Positions 25,000-36,967 of a DNA stretch of 64,000 nucleotides are shown here, piece by piece. The notes beneath the pieces are model-generated. The model was not told the origin of the DNA. It was given only the letters and a program-made list of their open reading frames with translations, and did not search any database. Source of the stretch: Liolophura sinensis (taxonomy: Eukaryota > Mollusca > Polyplacophora > Chitonida > Chitonidae); the NCBI RefSeq assembly GCF_032854445.1, contig NW_027018092.1, positions 1 to 64,000 on the forward strand, given 5' to 3'. Every line of letters starts with the position of its first letter. The stretch's first letter is position 1. The position numbers were made by a program, and so were the translations under genes.

Positions 25000-26292
25000 T
25001 CACCGACTTTGTTCGCATGGAAACTTTTTTACCGTTTAACATACAGGTCTGAAATTTTGCACACATATTCTGGCGGTGAATACCTCGGGACAAATTCTCA
25101 ACTTTTTTGCCATGTCACGTGGTTCGGACGCCATATTGGATTTTGTGTAAAATCTTTAAAAATCTTCTTCTCCAGAACCACTGAACCGATCGGTTTCAAA
25201 CTTGACATGCAGCTAGTAAGTCACGAGTTCTTTAAAGTTTGCGAAAATGGTTCACTTCCGGTCAAAATTCTGGAAGTTCGCCATTGGTCGAATTTATGAC
25301 GTCACAAAAAGTTCTCAAAGTTCAATTGTTCTGAACGTATTCTGGTGTATCTTGAGCTGCTGATTCTGAATCTGCTTGTATTTGTTGCATATCTGTGTAA
25401 CTTTTTGAGATGTTAGCAAAAAACTCAAAAAAGTGACGTAACTTCAATGACCTGTAACTCGAGATCTGTGGGAGCTAGAAATGTGCAACCTGCACGAAAT
25501 TGTAGCCCAAGACATGCTCTTTCGAGCATTCGTCAACAGATTTGAGCTCCGATCAATAGTTTTTTCGCTACAAGCGTTTAAATGACAACACCGTTTTTTG
25601 TTTAGAAAAAGGTGCTAATCCTATTGCTTTAACATGGAGTTAGATGGGGAGAAAACTGGGTTTGTAGTATTTGACCTGATGCTTTCGGCTACACTGTCCG
25701 TGATCTCCCGAAACGGTTGTAGGATGACATTGATTCCAGTTCCCATCTAACTCCAGTACTATATTAGATGGCGTAGAGATCTAAATACAACAGCAAACGA
25801 CATGGACCTGTAAAAGTTAGCTTTGTTTTGCGCAGACCTCGTGCTCTTTACTATACGTTAAACAATCCAGGGTGATTAACAAATATGGATATTTGAACTG
25901 GTCCAAGTGCTGACTTTCTAACGATGGCCGAGCTATCAGTAGAGCAGTGAGTCTGTGCATGGCATGTCGTGGATTGAGATGTGAATGTACAAACTTGCTG
26001 TTACACTGGTCGTGTTTTTGCCTTATTTCTTACAATTAGCGGGCTAAGTCTGCCAAGGAACGACCGTTTTTCACTGGGCATAGCGTAGCATCATTAAGGT
26101 CGCCAAACTATTCGAGGGAATGCAAATGACCGGCCGACTGCCTCAATGGCGAAAGGTGTAAGGTCGCATGGAAACTTTGAAAGCCGTGTATGTGAAACAT
26201 GTGTCCTTCGAACACAGAACATGAAGGGGAAAACTTCATCGATCCGATCCGGGATCCCGGCCTAGGATCTGCTATTCGCAGATCCATTCTAG
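25000..26292 (+). mobile_element. Unit 19, sub-family B
   Basis: Core of exactly 1293 bp, closest to unit 2, with GAGAAAACTGGG after the left arm. Confidence 0.9.
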
Positions 26293-26315
26293 TTATTATT
26301 ATTATTATTTTTTTT

Positions 26316-27607
26316 TCACCGACTTTGTTCGCATGGAAACTTTTTTACCGTTCAACATAAAGGTCTGAAATTTTGCACACATATTCTGGCGGTGAATACC
26401 TCGGGACAAATTCTCAACTTTTTTGCTATGTCACGTGGTTCGGCCGCCATATTGGATTTTGTGTAAAATCTTTAAAAATCTTCTTCTCAAGAACCACTGA
26501 ACCGATCGGTTTGAAAGTTGACATGTAGCTAGTAAGTCACGAGTTCTTTAAAGTTTGCGAAAATGGTTCACTTCCGGTCAAAATTCTGGAAGTTCGCCAT
26601 TGGTCGAATTTGTGACGTCACAAAAAGGTCTCAAAGTTCAATTGTTCTGAACACATTCTGGTGTATCTTAAGCTGCTGATTCTGAATCTGTTTGTATTTT
26701 TTGTATATCTGTGTAACTTTTTGAGATATGAGCAAAAAAGTAAAAAAATAGACGTAAGTTCAATGACCTGTAACTCGAGAACTATGACAGCTAGAAATGT
26801 GCAACCTGCACGACATTGTAGCCCAAGACATGCTCTTTCGAGCATTCGTCAACAGATTTGAGCTCTGATCAATAGTTTTTTCGCTACAAGCGTTTAAATC
26901 ACAACACCGTTTTTTGTTTAGAAAAAGGTGGGAATCCTATTGCTTTAACATGGAGTTAGATGGGGACTGGACTGGGTTTGTAGTATTTGACCTGATGTTT
27001 CGGCCACACTGTCCGTGATCTCCCGAAACGGTTGTGGGATGACATTGATTCCAGTTCCCATCTATCTCCAGTACTCTATTAGATGGCGTAGAGATCTAAC
27101 TTCAACAGCAAACGACGTGGACCTGTAAAAGTTAGCTTTGTTTTGCGCACACCTCGTCCTCTTTACTATACGTTAAACAGGCCAGGGTGATTGACAGATA
27201 TGGACATGTGCCCTGGTATAAGTGCTGACTTTCTAACGGTGGCCGAGCTATCAGTGGAGCTGTGAATCTGTGCATGGCAGGTCGTAGATTGAGATGTGAA
27301 TGTACAAACTTGCTGTTACACTGGTCGTGTTTTTGCCTTATTTCTTACAAATAACGGGCTAAGTCTGCCAAGGGACGACCGTTTTTCACTGGGCATAGCG
27401 TAGAATCATCAAGGTCGCTGATCTATTCGAGGGAATGCATATGACCGGCCGACTGCCTCAGTGACAAACGGTGTAAGGTCGCATGCAAACTTTGAAAGCC
27501 GTGTATATGGAACATGTGTCCTTTGAACACAGAACATGAAGGGGAAAACGTCATCGATCAGATCCGGGATCCCGGCCTAGGATCTGCTATTCGCAGATCC
27601 ATTCTAG
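26316..27607 (+). mobile_element. Unit 20, sub-family A
   Basis: Core of 1292 bp after a 23-bp spacer, closest to units 17 and 30. Confidence 0.9.
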
Positions 27608-27630
27608 TTATTATTATTATTATTTTTTTT

Positions 27631-28922
27631 TCACCGACTTTGTTCGCATGGAAACTTTTTTACCGTTCAACATACAGGTCTGAAATTTTGCACACATAAT
27701 CTGGCGGTGAATATCTCGGGACAAATTCTCCACTTTTTTGCTATGTCACGTGGTTCAGCCGCCATATTGGATTTTGTGTAAAATCTTTAAAAATCTTCTT
27801 CTCCAGAACCACTGAACCGATCGGTTTCAAATTTGACATGCAGCTAGTAGGTTACGAGTTCTTTAAAGTTTGCGAAAATGGTTCACTTCCGGTCAAAATT
27901 CTGGAAGCTCGCCATTGGTCGAATTTGTGACGTCACAAAAAGTTCTCAAAGTTCAAATGTTCTGAACGTATTCTGATGTATCTTGAGCTGGTAATTCTGA
28001 ATCTGCTTGTATTTTTTGTATATCTGTGGAACTTTTTGAGATATCAGCAAAAAACTCAAAAAAATGACGTAATTTCAATGACCTGTAACTCGAAAACTAT
28101 GACAGCTAGAAATGTGCAACTTGCACGAAATTGTAGCCCAAGACATGCTCTTTCGAGCATTCGTCAACAGATTTGAGCTCCGATCAATAGTTCTTTCGCT
28201 ACAAGCGTTTAAATGACAACACCGTTTTTTGTTTAGAAAAAGACGGGAATCCTATTGCTTTAACATGGAGTTAGATGGGGACTGGAGTGGGTTTGTAGTA
28301 TTTGACCTGATGTTTCGGCCACACTGTCCGTGATCTCCCGAAACGGTTGTGGGATGACATTGATTCCAGTTCCCATCTATCTCCAGTACTCTATTAGATG
28401 GCGTAGAGATCTAACTTCAACAGCAAACGACGTGGACCTGTAAAAGTTAGCTTTGTTTTGCGCAGACCTCGTCCTCTTTACTATACGTTAAACAGACCAG
28501 GGTGATTGACAGATATGGACATGTGCCCTGGTATAACTGCTGACTTTCTAACGGTGGCCGAGCTATCAGTGGAGCTGTGAGTCTGTGCATGGCAGGTCGT
28601 AGATTGAGATGTGAATGTACAAACTTGCTGTTACACTGGTCGTGTTTTTGCCTTATTTCTTACAAATAGCGGGCTAAGTCTGCCAAGGGACGACTGTTTT
28701 TCAATGGGCATAGCGTAGAATCATCAAGGTCGCTGATCTATTCGAGGGAATGCATATGACCGGCCGACTGCCTCAGTGACAAACGGTGTAAGGTCGCATG
28801 GAAACTTTGAAAGCCGTGTATATGGAACATGTGTCCTTCGAACACAGAACATGAAGGGGAAAACGTCATCGATCAGATCCGGGATCCCGGCCTAGGATCT
28901 GCTATTCGCAGATCCATTCTAG
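27631..28922 (+). mobile_element. Unit 21, sub-family A
   Basis: Core of 1292 bp. Units 20, 21 and 22 are consecutive sub-family A copies with module-free spacers of 23-26 bp, the most regular stretch of the array. Confidence 0.9.
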
Positions 28923-28948
28923 TTATTATTATTATTATTATTTTTTTT

Positions 28949-30240
28949 TCACCGACTTTGTTCGCATGGAAACTTTTTTACCGTTCAAGATACAGGTCTG
29001 AAATTTTGCACACATAATCTGGCGGTGAATATCTCGGGACAAATTCTCCACTTTTTTGCTATGTCACGTGGTTCGGCCGCCATATTGGATTTTGTGTAAA
29101 ATCTTTAAAAATCTTCTTCTCAAGAACCACTGAACCGATCGGTGTCAAACTTGACATGCAGCTAGTAAGTCACAAGTTCTTTAAAGTTTGCAAAAATGGT
29201 TCACTTGCGGTCAAAACTCTGGAAGCTCGCCATTGGTCGAATTTGTGACGTCACAAAAAGTTCTCAAAGTTCAATTGTTCTGAACGTATTCTGGTGTATC
29301 TTGAGTTGCTGATTCTGAATCTGCTTGTGTTTTTGGCATATCTGTGTAACTTTTTGAGATATGAGCCAAAAAGTAAAAAAAGTGACGTAAATTCAAACAC
29401 CTGTAACTCGAGAACTATAACAGCTAGAAATGTGCAACCTGCACGAAATTGTAGCCCAAGACATGCTCTTTCGATCATTCGTCAACAGATTTCAGCTCCG
29501 ATCAATAGTTTTTTCCCTACAAGCGTTTCAATCACAACACCGTTTTTTGTTTAGAAAAAGACGGGAATCCCATTGCTTTAACATGGAGTTAGATGGGGAC
29601 TGGTCTGGGTTTGTAGTATTTGACCTGATGTTTCGGCCACACTGTCCGTGATCTCCCGAAACAGTTGTGGGATGACATTGATTCCAGTTCCCATCTATCT
29701 CCAGTCCTCTATTAGATGGCGTAGAGATCTAACTTCAACAGCAAACGACGTGGACCTGTAAAAGTTAGCTTTGTTTTGCGCAGACCTCGTCCTCTTTACT
29801 ATACGTTAAACAGACCAGGATGATTGACAGATATGGACATGTGCCCTGGTATAACTGCTGACTTTCTAACGGTGGCCGAGCTATCAGTGGAGCTGTTAGT
29901 CTGTGCATGGCAGGTCGTAGATTGAGATGTGAATGTACAAACTTGCTGTTACACTGGTCGTGTTTTTGCCTTATTTCTTACAAATAGCGGGCTAAGTCTG
30001 CCAAGGGACGACCGTTTTTCACTGGGCATAGCGTAGAATCATCAAGGTCGCTGATCTATTCGAGGGAATGCATATGACCGGCCGTCTGCCTCAGTGACAA
30101 ACGGTGTAAACTCGCATGGAAACTTTGAAAGCCGTGTATATGGAACATGTGTCCTTCGAACACAGAACATGAAGGGGAAAACGTCATCGATCAGATCCGG
30201 GATCCCGGCCTAGGATCTGCTATTCGCAGATCCATTCTAG
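28949..30240 (+). mobile_element. Unit 22, sub-family A
   Basis: Core of 1292 bp. The ETS-like site is changed to CACTTGCGGT. Confidence 0.9.
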
Positions 30241-30263
30241 TTATTATTATTATTATTTTTTTT

Positions 30264-31541
30264 TCACCGATTTTGTTCGCATGGAAACTTTTTTACCTTT
30301 CAACATACAGGTCTGAAATTTTGCACACATAATTTGGCGGTGAATATCTCGGGACAAATTCTCCACTTTTTTGCTATGTCACGTGGTTCGGCCGCCATAT
30401 TGGATTTTGTTGAAAATCTTTAAAAATCTTCTTCTCCAGAACCACTGAACCGATCGGTTTCAATCTTGACATGCAGCTAGTAAGTCACGAGTTCTTTAAA
30501 GTTTGCGAAAATGGTTCACTTCCGGTCAAAATTCTGGAAGCTCGCCATTGGTCAAATTTGTAACGTCACAAAAAGTTCTCAAAGTTCAATTGTTCTGAAC
30601 GCGTTCTGATGTATCTTGAGCTGCTGATTCTGAATCTGCTTGTGTTTTTGGCATATCTGTGTAACTTTTTGAGATATGAGCAAAAAACTAAAAAAAGTGA
30701 CGTAATTTTAATGGCCTTTTAATCGAGAACTATGACAGCTAGAAATGTGCAACCTGCATGAAAATGTAGTTCAAGACACGCTCTTTCGATCATTCGTCAA
30801 CGGATTTGAGCTCCGATTATTAGTTTTCTCGCTAGGGGCGTTTAAATAACAACACCGTTTTTGTTTAGAAAAAGATGGGAATCCTATTGATTTAACATGG
30901 AGTTAGATGGGGACTGGACTGGATTTGTAGTATTTGACCTGATGCTTTCGGCTACACTGTCCGTGATCTCCAGAAACCGTTGTAGGATGACATTCAGCTA
31001 CACAGTACTATATTAGATGGCGTAGAGATCTAACTACAACAGTAAACGGCATGCAACTGTGAAAGTTAGCTTTGTTTTGCGTAGACCTCGTCCTCTTTAC
31101 TACACGTTAAACAGGCCAGGGTAATTGACAGATATGGACATGTGCCGTGGCCCAAGTGCGGGCTTTCTATTGATGGCCGAGCTATCATGAGAGCCGTGAG
31201 TCTGTGCATGGCGTGTGGTGGATTGAGATGTGAATGTACAAACTTGCTGTTACACTGGTCGTGTTTTTGCGTTATTTCTTACAAATAGCGGGCTAAGTCT
31301 GCCAAGGAACGACCGTTTTTCACTAGGCATAGCCTAACTTCATTAAGTTCGCCGATCTATTCACGGGAATGCAAATGACCGGCCGACTGCCTCAGTGACA
31401 AACGGTGTAAGGTCGCATGGAAACTTTGAAAGCCGTGTATGTGGAACATGTGTCCTTCGAACACAGAACATGAAGGGGAAAACGTCATCGATCCGATCCG
31501 GGATCCCGGCCTAGGATCTGCTATTCGCAGATCCATTCTAG
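30264..31541 (+). mobile_element. Unit 23, mosaic of A-like 5' and C-like 3'
   Basis: Core of 1278 bp. The 5' third resembles its neighbour unit 22, while the rest carries the sub-family C markers (CATTCAGCTACACAG, GTAAACGGCATGCAACTGTG). It is one of three units with a broken CRE (TAACGTCA, ~30561-30568). Confidence 0.9.
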
Positions 31542-31567
31542 TTATTATTATTATTATTATTTTTTTT

Positions 31568-32858
31568 TCACCGACTTTGTTCGCATGGAAACTTTTTGAC
31601 CGTTCAACATACAGGTCTCAAATTTTGCACACATAATCTGGCGGTGAATATCTCGGGACAAATTCTCCACTTTTTTGCTATGTCACGTGGTTCGGACGCC
31701 ATATTGGATTTTGTGTAAAATCTTTAAAAATCTTCTTCTCCAGAACCACTGAACCGATCGTTTTCAAATTTGATATGCAGCTAGTAAGTTACGAGTTCTT
31801 TAAAGTTTGCGAAAATGGTTCACTTCCGATAAAATTCTGGAAGTTCGCCATTGGTCGAATTTGTGACGTCACAAAAAGTTCTCAAAGTTCAATTGTTCTC
31901 AACGTATTCTGGTGTATCTTGAGCTGCTGATTCCGAATCTGCATGTATTTTTTGAATATCTGTGTAACTTTTTGAGATATTAGCAAAAAACTCAAAAAAG
32001 TGACGTAAGTTCAATGACCTGTAACTCGAGATCTGTGGGAGCTAGAAATGTGCAACCTGCACGAAATTGTAGCCCAAGACATGCTCTTTCGAGCATTGGT
32101 CAACGGATTTCAGCTCCGATCAAAAGTTTTCTCGCTACAAGCGTTTAAATGACAACACCGTTTTTTGTTTAGAAAAGGTGGGAATCCTATTGCTTTAACA
32201 TGGAGTTAGATGGGGACTGGACTGGGTTTGTAGTATTTGACCTGATGCTTTCGGCTACACTGTCCGTGATCTCCCAAAACAGTTGTAGGATGACATTGAT
32301 TCCAGTTCCCATCTATCTCCAGTACTCTATTAGATGGCGTAGAGATCTAACTACAACAGCAAATGACATGGACCTGTAAAAGTTAGCTTTGTTTTGCGCA
32401 GACCTCGTCCTCTTTACTATACGTTAAAGAGGCCAGGGTGATTAACAGATATGGACATGTGAACTGGTCCAAGTGCTGACTTTCCAACGATGGCCGAGCT
32501 ATCACTGGAGCAGTGAGTCTGTGCATGGCATGTCGTGGATTGAGATGTGAATGTACAAACCTGCTGTTACACTGGTCGTGTTTTTGCCTGATTTCTTACA
32601 ATTAGCGGGCTAAGTCTGCCAAGGAACGACCGTTTTTCTCTGGGCATATCGTAGCATGATTAAGGTCGCCGATCTATTCGAGGGAATGCAAATGACCGGC
32701 CGACTGCATCATTTACAAACGGTGTAAGGTCGCAAGGTAACTTTGAAAGCCGTGTTTGTGGAACATGTGTCCTTCGAACATAGATCATGAAGGGGAAAAC
32801 GTCATCGATCCGATCCGGGATCCCGGCCTAGGATCTGCTATTCGCAGATCCATTCTAG
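31568..32858 (+). mobile_element. Unit 24
   Basis: Core of 1291 bp. The ETS-like region has a small deletion (CTTCCGATAAAATTC). Otherwise ordinary. Confidence 0.9.
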
Positions 32859-32888
32859 TTTCTTATTATTATTATTATTATTTTTTTT

Positions 32889-34181
32889 TCACCGAATTTG
32901 TTCGCATGGAAACTTTTTTACCGTTCAACATACAGGTCTGAAATTTTGCACACATATTCTGGCGGTGAATATCTCGGGACAAATTCTCCACTTTTTTGTT
33001 ATGTCACGTGGTTCGGACGCCATATTGGATTTTGTGTAAAATCTTTAAAAATCTTCTTCTCCAGAACCACTGAACCGATCGGTTTCAAATTTGACATCCT
33101 GCTAGTAAGTTACGAGTTCTTTAAAGTTTGCGAAAATGGTTGACTTCCGGTCAAAATTCTGGAAGTTCGCCATTGGTCGAATTTGTGACGTCACAAAAAG
33201 TTCTCAAAGTTCAATTGTTCTAAACGTATTCTAGTGTATTTTGAGCTGCTGATTCTGAATCTGCTTGTATTTTTTGTATATCTGTGTAACTTTTTGAGAT
33301 ATTAGCAAAAAACTCAAAAAATTTACGTAATTTCAATGACCTGTAACTCGAGATGTGTGGGAGCAAGAAATGTGCAACCTGCACCAAATTGTAGCCCAAG
33401 ACATGCTCTTTCGAGCATTCGTCAACGGATTTGAGCTCCGATAAATAGTTTTTTCGCTACAAGCGTTTAAATGACAACACCGTTTTTTGTTTAGAAAAAG
33501 GTGCTAATCCTATTGCTTTAACATGGAGTTAGATGGGGACAAAACTGGGTTTGTAGTATTTGACCTGATGCTTTCGGCTACACTGTCCGTGATCTCCCGA
33601 AACGGTTGTAGGATAACATTGATTCCAGTTCCCATCTAACTCCAGTACTCTATTAGATGGCGTAGAGATTTAACTACAACAGCAAACGACATATACCTGT
33701 AAAAGTTAGCTTTGTTTTGCGCAGACCTCGTCCTCTTTACTATACGTTAAACAATCCAGGGTGATTAACAAATATGGATATGTGAACTGGTCCAAGAGCT
33801 GACTTTCCAACGATGGCCGAGCTATCAGTGGAGCTGTGAGTCTGTGCATGGCAGGTCGTGGATTGAGATGTGAATCTACAAACTTGCTGTTACACTGGTC
33901 GTGTTCTTGCCTTATTTCTTACAAATAGCGTGCTAAGTCTGCCAAGGAACGACCGTTTTTCACTGGGCATAGCGTAGCATCATTAAGGTCGCCGATCTAT
34001 TCGAGGGAATGCAAATGACCGGCCGACTGCCTCAGTGACAAACGGTGTAAGGTCGCATGGAAACTTTGAAAGCCGTGTATGTGGAACATGTGTCCTTCGA
34101 ACACAGAACATAAAAGGGAAAACGTCATCGATCCGATCCGGGATCCCGGCCTAGGATCTGCTATTCGCAGATCCATTCTAG
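32889..34181 (+). mobile_element. Unit 25, sub-family B
   Basis: Core of exactly 1293 bp starting TCACCGAATTTG. It pairs with unit 27 at an offset of 2703 bp, sharing the private GACATCCTGCTAG, GACATATACCTG and GAATCTACAAAC. Confidence 0.92.
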
Positions 34182-34264
34182 TTATTAGGGATCCCGTTCT
34201 CCCGAACGGGATCCCTATTGTAATCGTTCTGTTTTTTCTTATTATTATTATTATTATTTTTTTT
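34182..34264 (+). repeat. Spacer with one palindromic module
   Basis: 83 bp, the same length and make-up as the spacer at 36885-36967, its partner in the dimer duplication. Confidence 0.9.
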
Positions 34265-34380
34265 TCACCGACTTTGTTAGCAAGGAAACTTTTTTACTGT
34301 TCAACATACAGGTCTGAAATTTTGCACACGTATTCTGGCGGAGATTTTCCAGGGATAAATTCTCCATTTTTTTTTCATGT

Positions 34381-34706
34381 CACGTGGTTCGGCCGCCATA
34401 TTGGATTTTGTGTAAAATCTTTAAAAATCTTCTCCTCCAGAACCACTGGACCGATCGTTATCAAATTTGACATGCAGCTAGTAGGTCACAAGTTCTTCAA
34501 AGTTTTAGAAAATGGTTCACTTCCGGTCAAAATTCTGGAAGCTCGCTATTGGTCGAATTTGTGACGTCACAAAAAATTCTCAAAGTTCAATTGTTCTGAA
34601 CGTATTCTGATGTATCTTGAGCTGCTGATTCTGAATCTTGTTGTATTTTTTGCATATCTTTATAACTTTTTTAGATATGAGCAAAAAACTCAAAAAAGTG
34701 ACGTAA
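34381..34706 (+). promoter_or_regulatory. Promoter-like motif cluster, reference copy in unit 26
   Basis: In order: E-box CACGTG (34381-34386), YY1-like GCCGCCATATTGG (34392-34404), ETS-like CACTTCCGGT (34518-34527, reverse ACCGGAAGTG), inverted CCAAT as ATTGG (34548-34552), CRE palindrome TGACGTCA (34562-34569) and a CRE-like TGACGTAA (34699-34706). The same order and spacing recur in essentially every unit, and the full CRE is intact in 40 of 43. The motif identities are from known consensus sites; that any transcription factor binds here is inference. Confidence 0.5.
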
Positions 34707-34900
34707 CTTCAATGACCTGTAACTCGAGAACTATGGCAGCTAGAAATGTGCAACCTGCACCAAATTGTAGAACAAGACATGCTCTTTCGAGCATTCGTCA
34801 ACAGATTTGAGCTCCGATCAATAGTTTTTTCGCTAGAAGCGTTTAAATCACAACACCGTTTTTTGTTTAGAAAAAGATGGGAATCCTATTGCTTTAACAT

Positions 34901-35019
34901 GGAGTTAGATGGGGACTGGACTGGGTTTGTAGTATTTGACCTGATGCTTTCGGCTACACTGTCCGTGATCTCCCGAAACGGTTGTAGGATGACATTGATT
35001 CCAGTTCCCATCTAACTCC
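34901..35019 (+). repeat. Central inverted repeat, reference copy in unit 26
   Basis: The left arm GGAGTTAGATGGGGACTGG (34901-34919) and right arm CCAGTTCCCATCTAACTCC (35001-35019) can pair over all 19 positions as RNA, with one G-U pair, around an 81-nt loop. Inside the loop TTTCGG (34948-34953) and CCGAAA (34973-34978) can form a second 6-bp stem. The right arm is lost in units 3, 7, 13, 18, 23, 37 and 39 and cut away in unit 40. Confidence 0.75.
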
Positions 35020-35377
35020 AGTACTCTATTAGAAGGCGTAGAGATCTAACTACAACAGCAAACGACGTGGACCTGTAAAAGATAGTTTTGGTTTGCGCAG
35101 ACCTCATCCTCTTTACTATACGTTAAACAGGACACTGTGATTGGCAGATATGGACATGGTCCAAGTGCTGACTTTCTAACGATGGCCTAGCTGTCAGTGG
35201 AGCAGTGAGTCTGTGCATGGCATGTCGTGGATTGAGATGTGAATGTACAAACTTGCTGTTACACTGGTCGTGTTTTTGCGTTATGTCTTACAATTAGCGG
35301 TCTAAGTCTGCCAAGGAAGGACCGTTTTTTACTGGGCATAGCGTAGCATCATTAAGGTCGCCGATCTATTCGAGGAA

Positions 35378-35385
35378 ATGCAAAT
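35378..35385 (+). promoter_or_regulatory. POU octamer-like ATGCAAAT, reference copy
   Basis: An exact match to the octamer consensus, about 165 bp before the 3' end of unit 26. The site is common among units. Sub-family A and a few others have ATGCATAT and some have ATACAAAT. Function is unproven. Confidence 0.35.
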
Positions 35386-35549
35386 GACCGGCCGACTGCC
35401 TCAATGGCAAACGGTGTAAGGTCGCATGGAATCTTTGAAAGCCGTGTATGTGGAACATGTGTCCTTCGAACACAGAATATGAAGGGGAAAACGTCATCGA
35501 TCCGATCCGGGATCCCGGCCTAGGATCTGCTATTCGCAGATCCATTCTA

Positions 35550-35585
<36 letters not shown>

Positions 35586-35591
35586 TTTTTT

Positions 35592-35744
35592 TCACCGACA
35601 TTGTTCGCATTGAAACTTTTTTACCGTTCAACATACAGGTCTGAAATTTTGCACACATATTCTGGCGGTGAATATCTCGGGACAAATTCTCCACTTTTTT
35701 GTTATGTCACGTGGTTCGGACGCCATATTGGATTTTGTGTAAAA

Positions 35745-35776
<32 letters not shown>

Positions 35777-36884
35777 ACCGATCGGTTTCAAATTTGACAT
35801 CCTGCTAGTAAGTTACGAGTTCTTTAAAGCTTGCGAAAATGGTTCACTTCCGGTCAAAATTCTGGAAGTTCGCCATTGGTCGGATTTGTGACGTCACAAA
35901 AAGTTCTCAAAGTTTAATTGTTCTAAACGTATTCTAGTGTATTTTGAGCTGCTGATTCTGAATCTGCTTGTATTTTTTGTATATCTGTGTAACTTTTTGA
36001 GATATGAGCAAAAAACTCAAAAAAATTACGTAATTTCAATGACCTGTAACTCGAGATGTGTGGGAGCAAGAAATGTGCAACCTGCACCAAATTGTAGCCC
36101 AAGACATGCTCTTTCGAGCATTCGTCAACGGATTTGAGCTCCGATAAATAGTTTTTTTGCTACAAGCGTTTAAATGACAACACCGTTTTTTGTTTAGAAA
36201 AAGGTGCTAATCCTATTGCTTTAACATGGAGTTAGATGGGGACAAAACTGGGTTTGTAGTATTTGACCTGATGCTTTCGGCTACACTGTCCGTGATCTCC
36301 CGAAACGGTTGTAGGATAACATTGATTCCAGTTCCCATCTAACTCCAGTACTCTATTAGATGGCGTAGAGATTTAACTACAACAGCAAACGACATATACC
36401 TGTAAAAGTTAGCTTTGTTTTGCGCAGACCTCGTCCTCTTTACTATACGTTAAACAATCCAGGGTGATTAACAAATATGGATATGTGAACTGGTCCAAGA
36501 GCTGACTTTCCAACGATGGCCGAGCTATCAGTGGAGCTGTGAGTCTGTGCATGGCAGGTCGTGGATTGAGATGTGAATCTACAAACTTGCTGTTACACTG
36601 GTCGTGTTCTTGCCTTATTTCTTACAAATAGCGTGCTAAGTCTGCCAAGGAACGACCGTTTTTCACTGGGCATAGCGTAGCATCATTAAGGTCGCCGATC
36701 TATTCGAGGGAATGCAAATGACCGGCCGACTGCCTCAGTGACAAACGGTGTAAGGTCGCATGGAAACTTTGAAAGCCGTGTATGTGGAACATGTGTCCTT
36801 CGAACACAGAACATAAAAGGGAAAACGTCATCGATCCGATCCGGGATCCCGGCCTAGGATCTGCTATTCGCAGATCCATTCTAG
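35592..36884 (+). mobile_element. Unit 27, sub-family B
   Basis: Core of exactly 1293 bp, second copy of unit 25. It is preceded by a 41-bp spacer of (TTA)nT without a module. Confidence 0.92.
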
Positions 36885-36967
36885 TTATTAGGGATCCCGT
36901 TCTCCCGAACGGGATCCCTATTGTAATCGTTCTGTTTTTTCTTATTATTATTATTATTATTTTTTTT
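36885..36967 (+). repeat. Spacer with one palindromic module
   Basis: Partner of the spacer at 34182-34264, 2703 bp away. Confidence 0.9.

Larger units (their letters stand above)
34265..35550 (+). mobile_element. Unit 26, sub-family F (reference unit for motifs)
   Basis: Core of 1286 bp. Sub-family F (units 26 and 28) lacks 7 bp (GGACATGGTCCAAG). It is used here as the reference for the motif cluster and the central inverted repeat because both are intact. Confidence 0.92.

Noticed and set aside
34940-34980. Hammerhead ribozyme core (CTGATG...CCGAAAC)
   Set aside because: It reads CTGATGC instead of the required CTGANGA, and the flanking stems do not fit a hammerhead. Only the simple TTTCGG/CCGAAA hairpin is supported.
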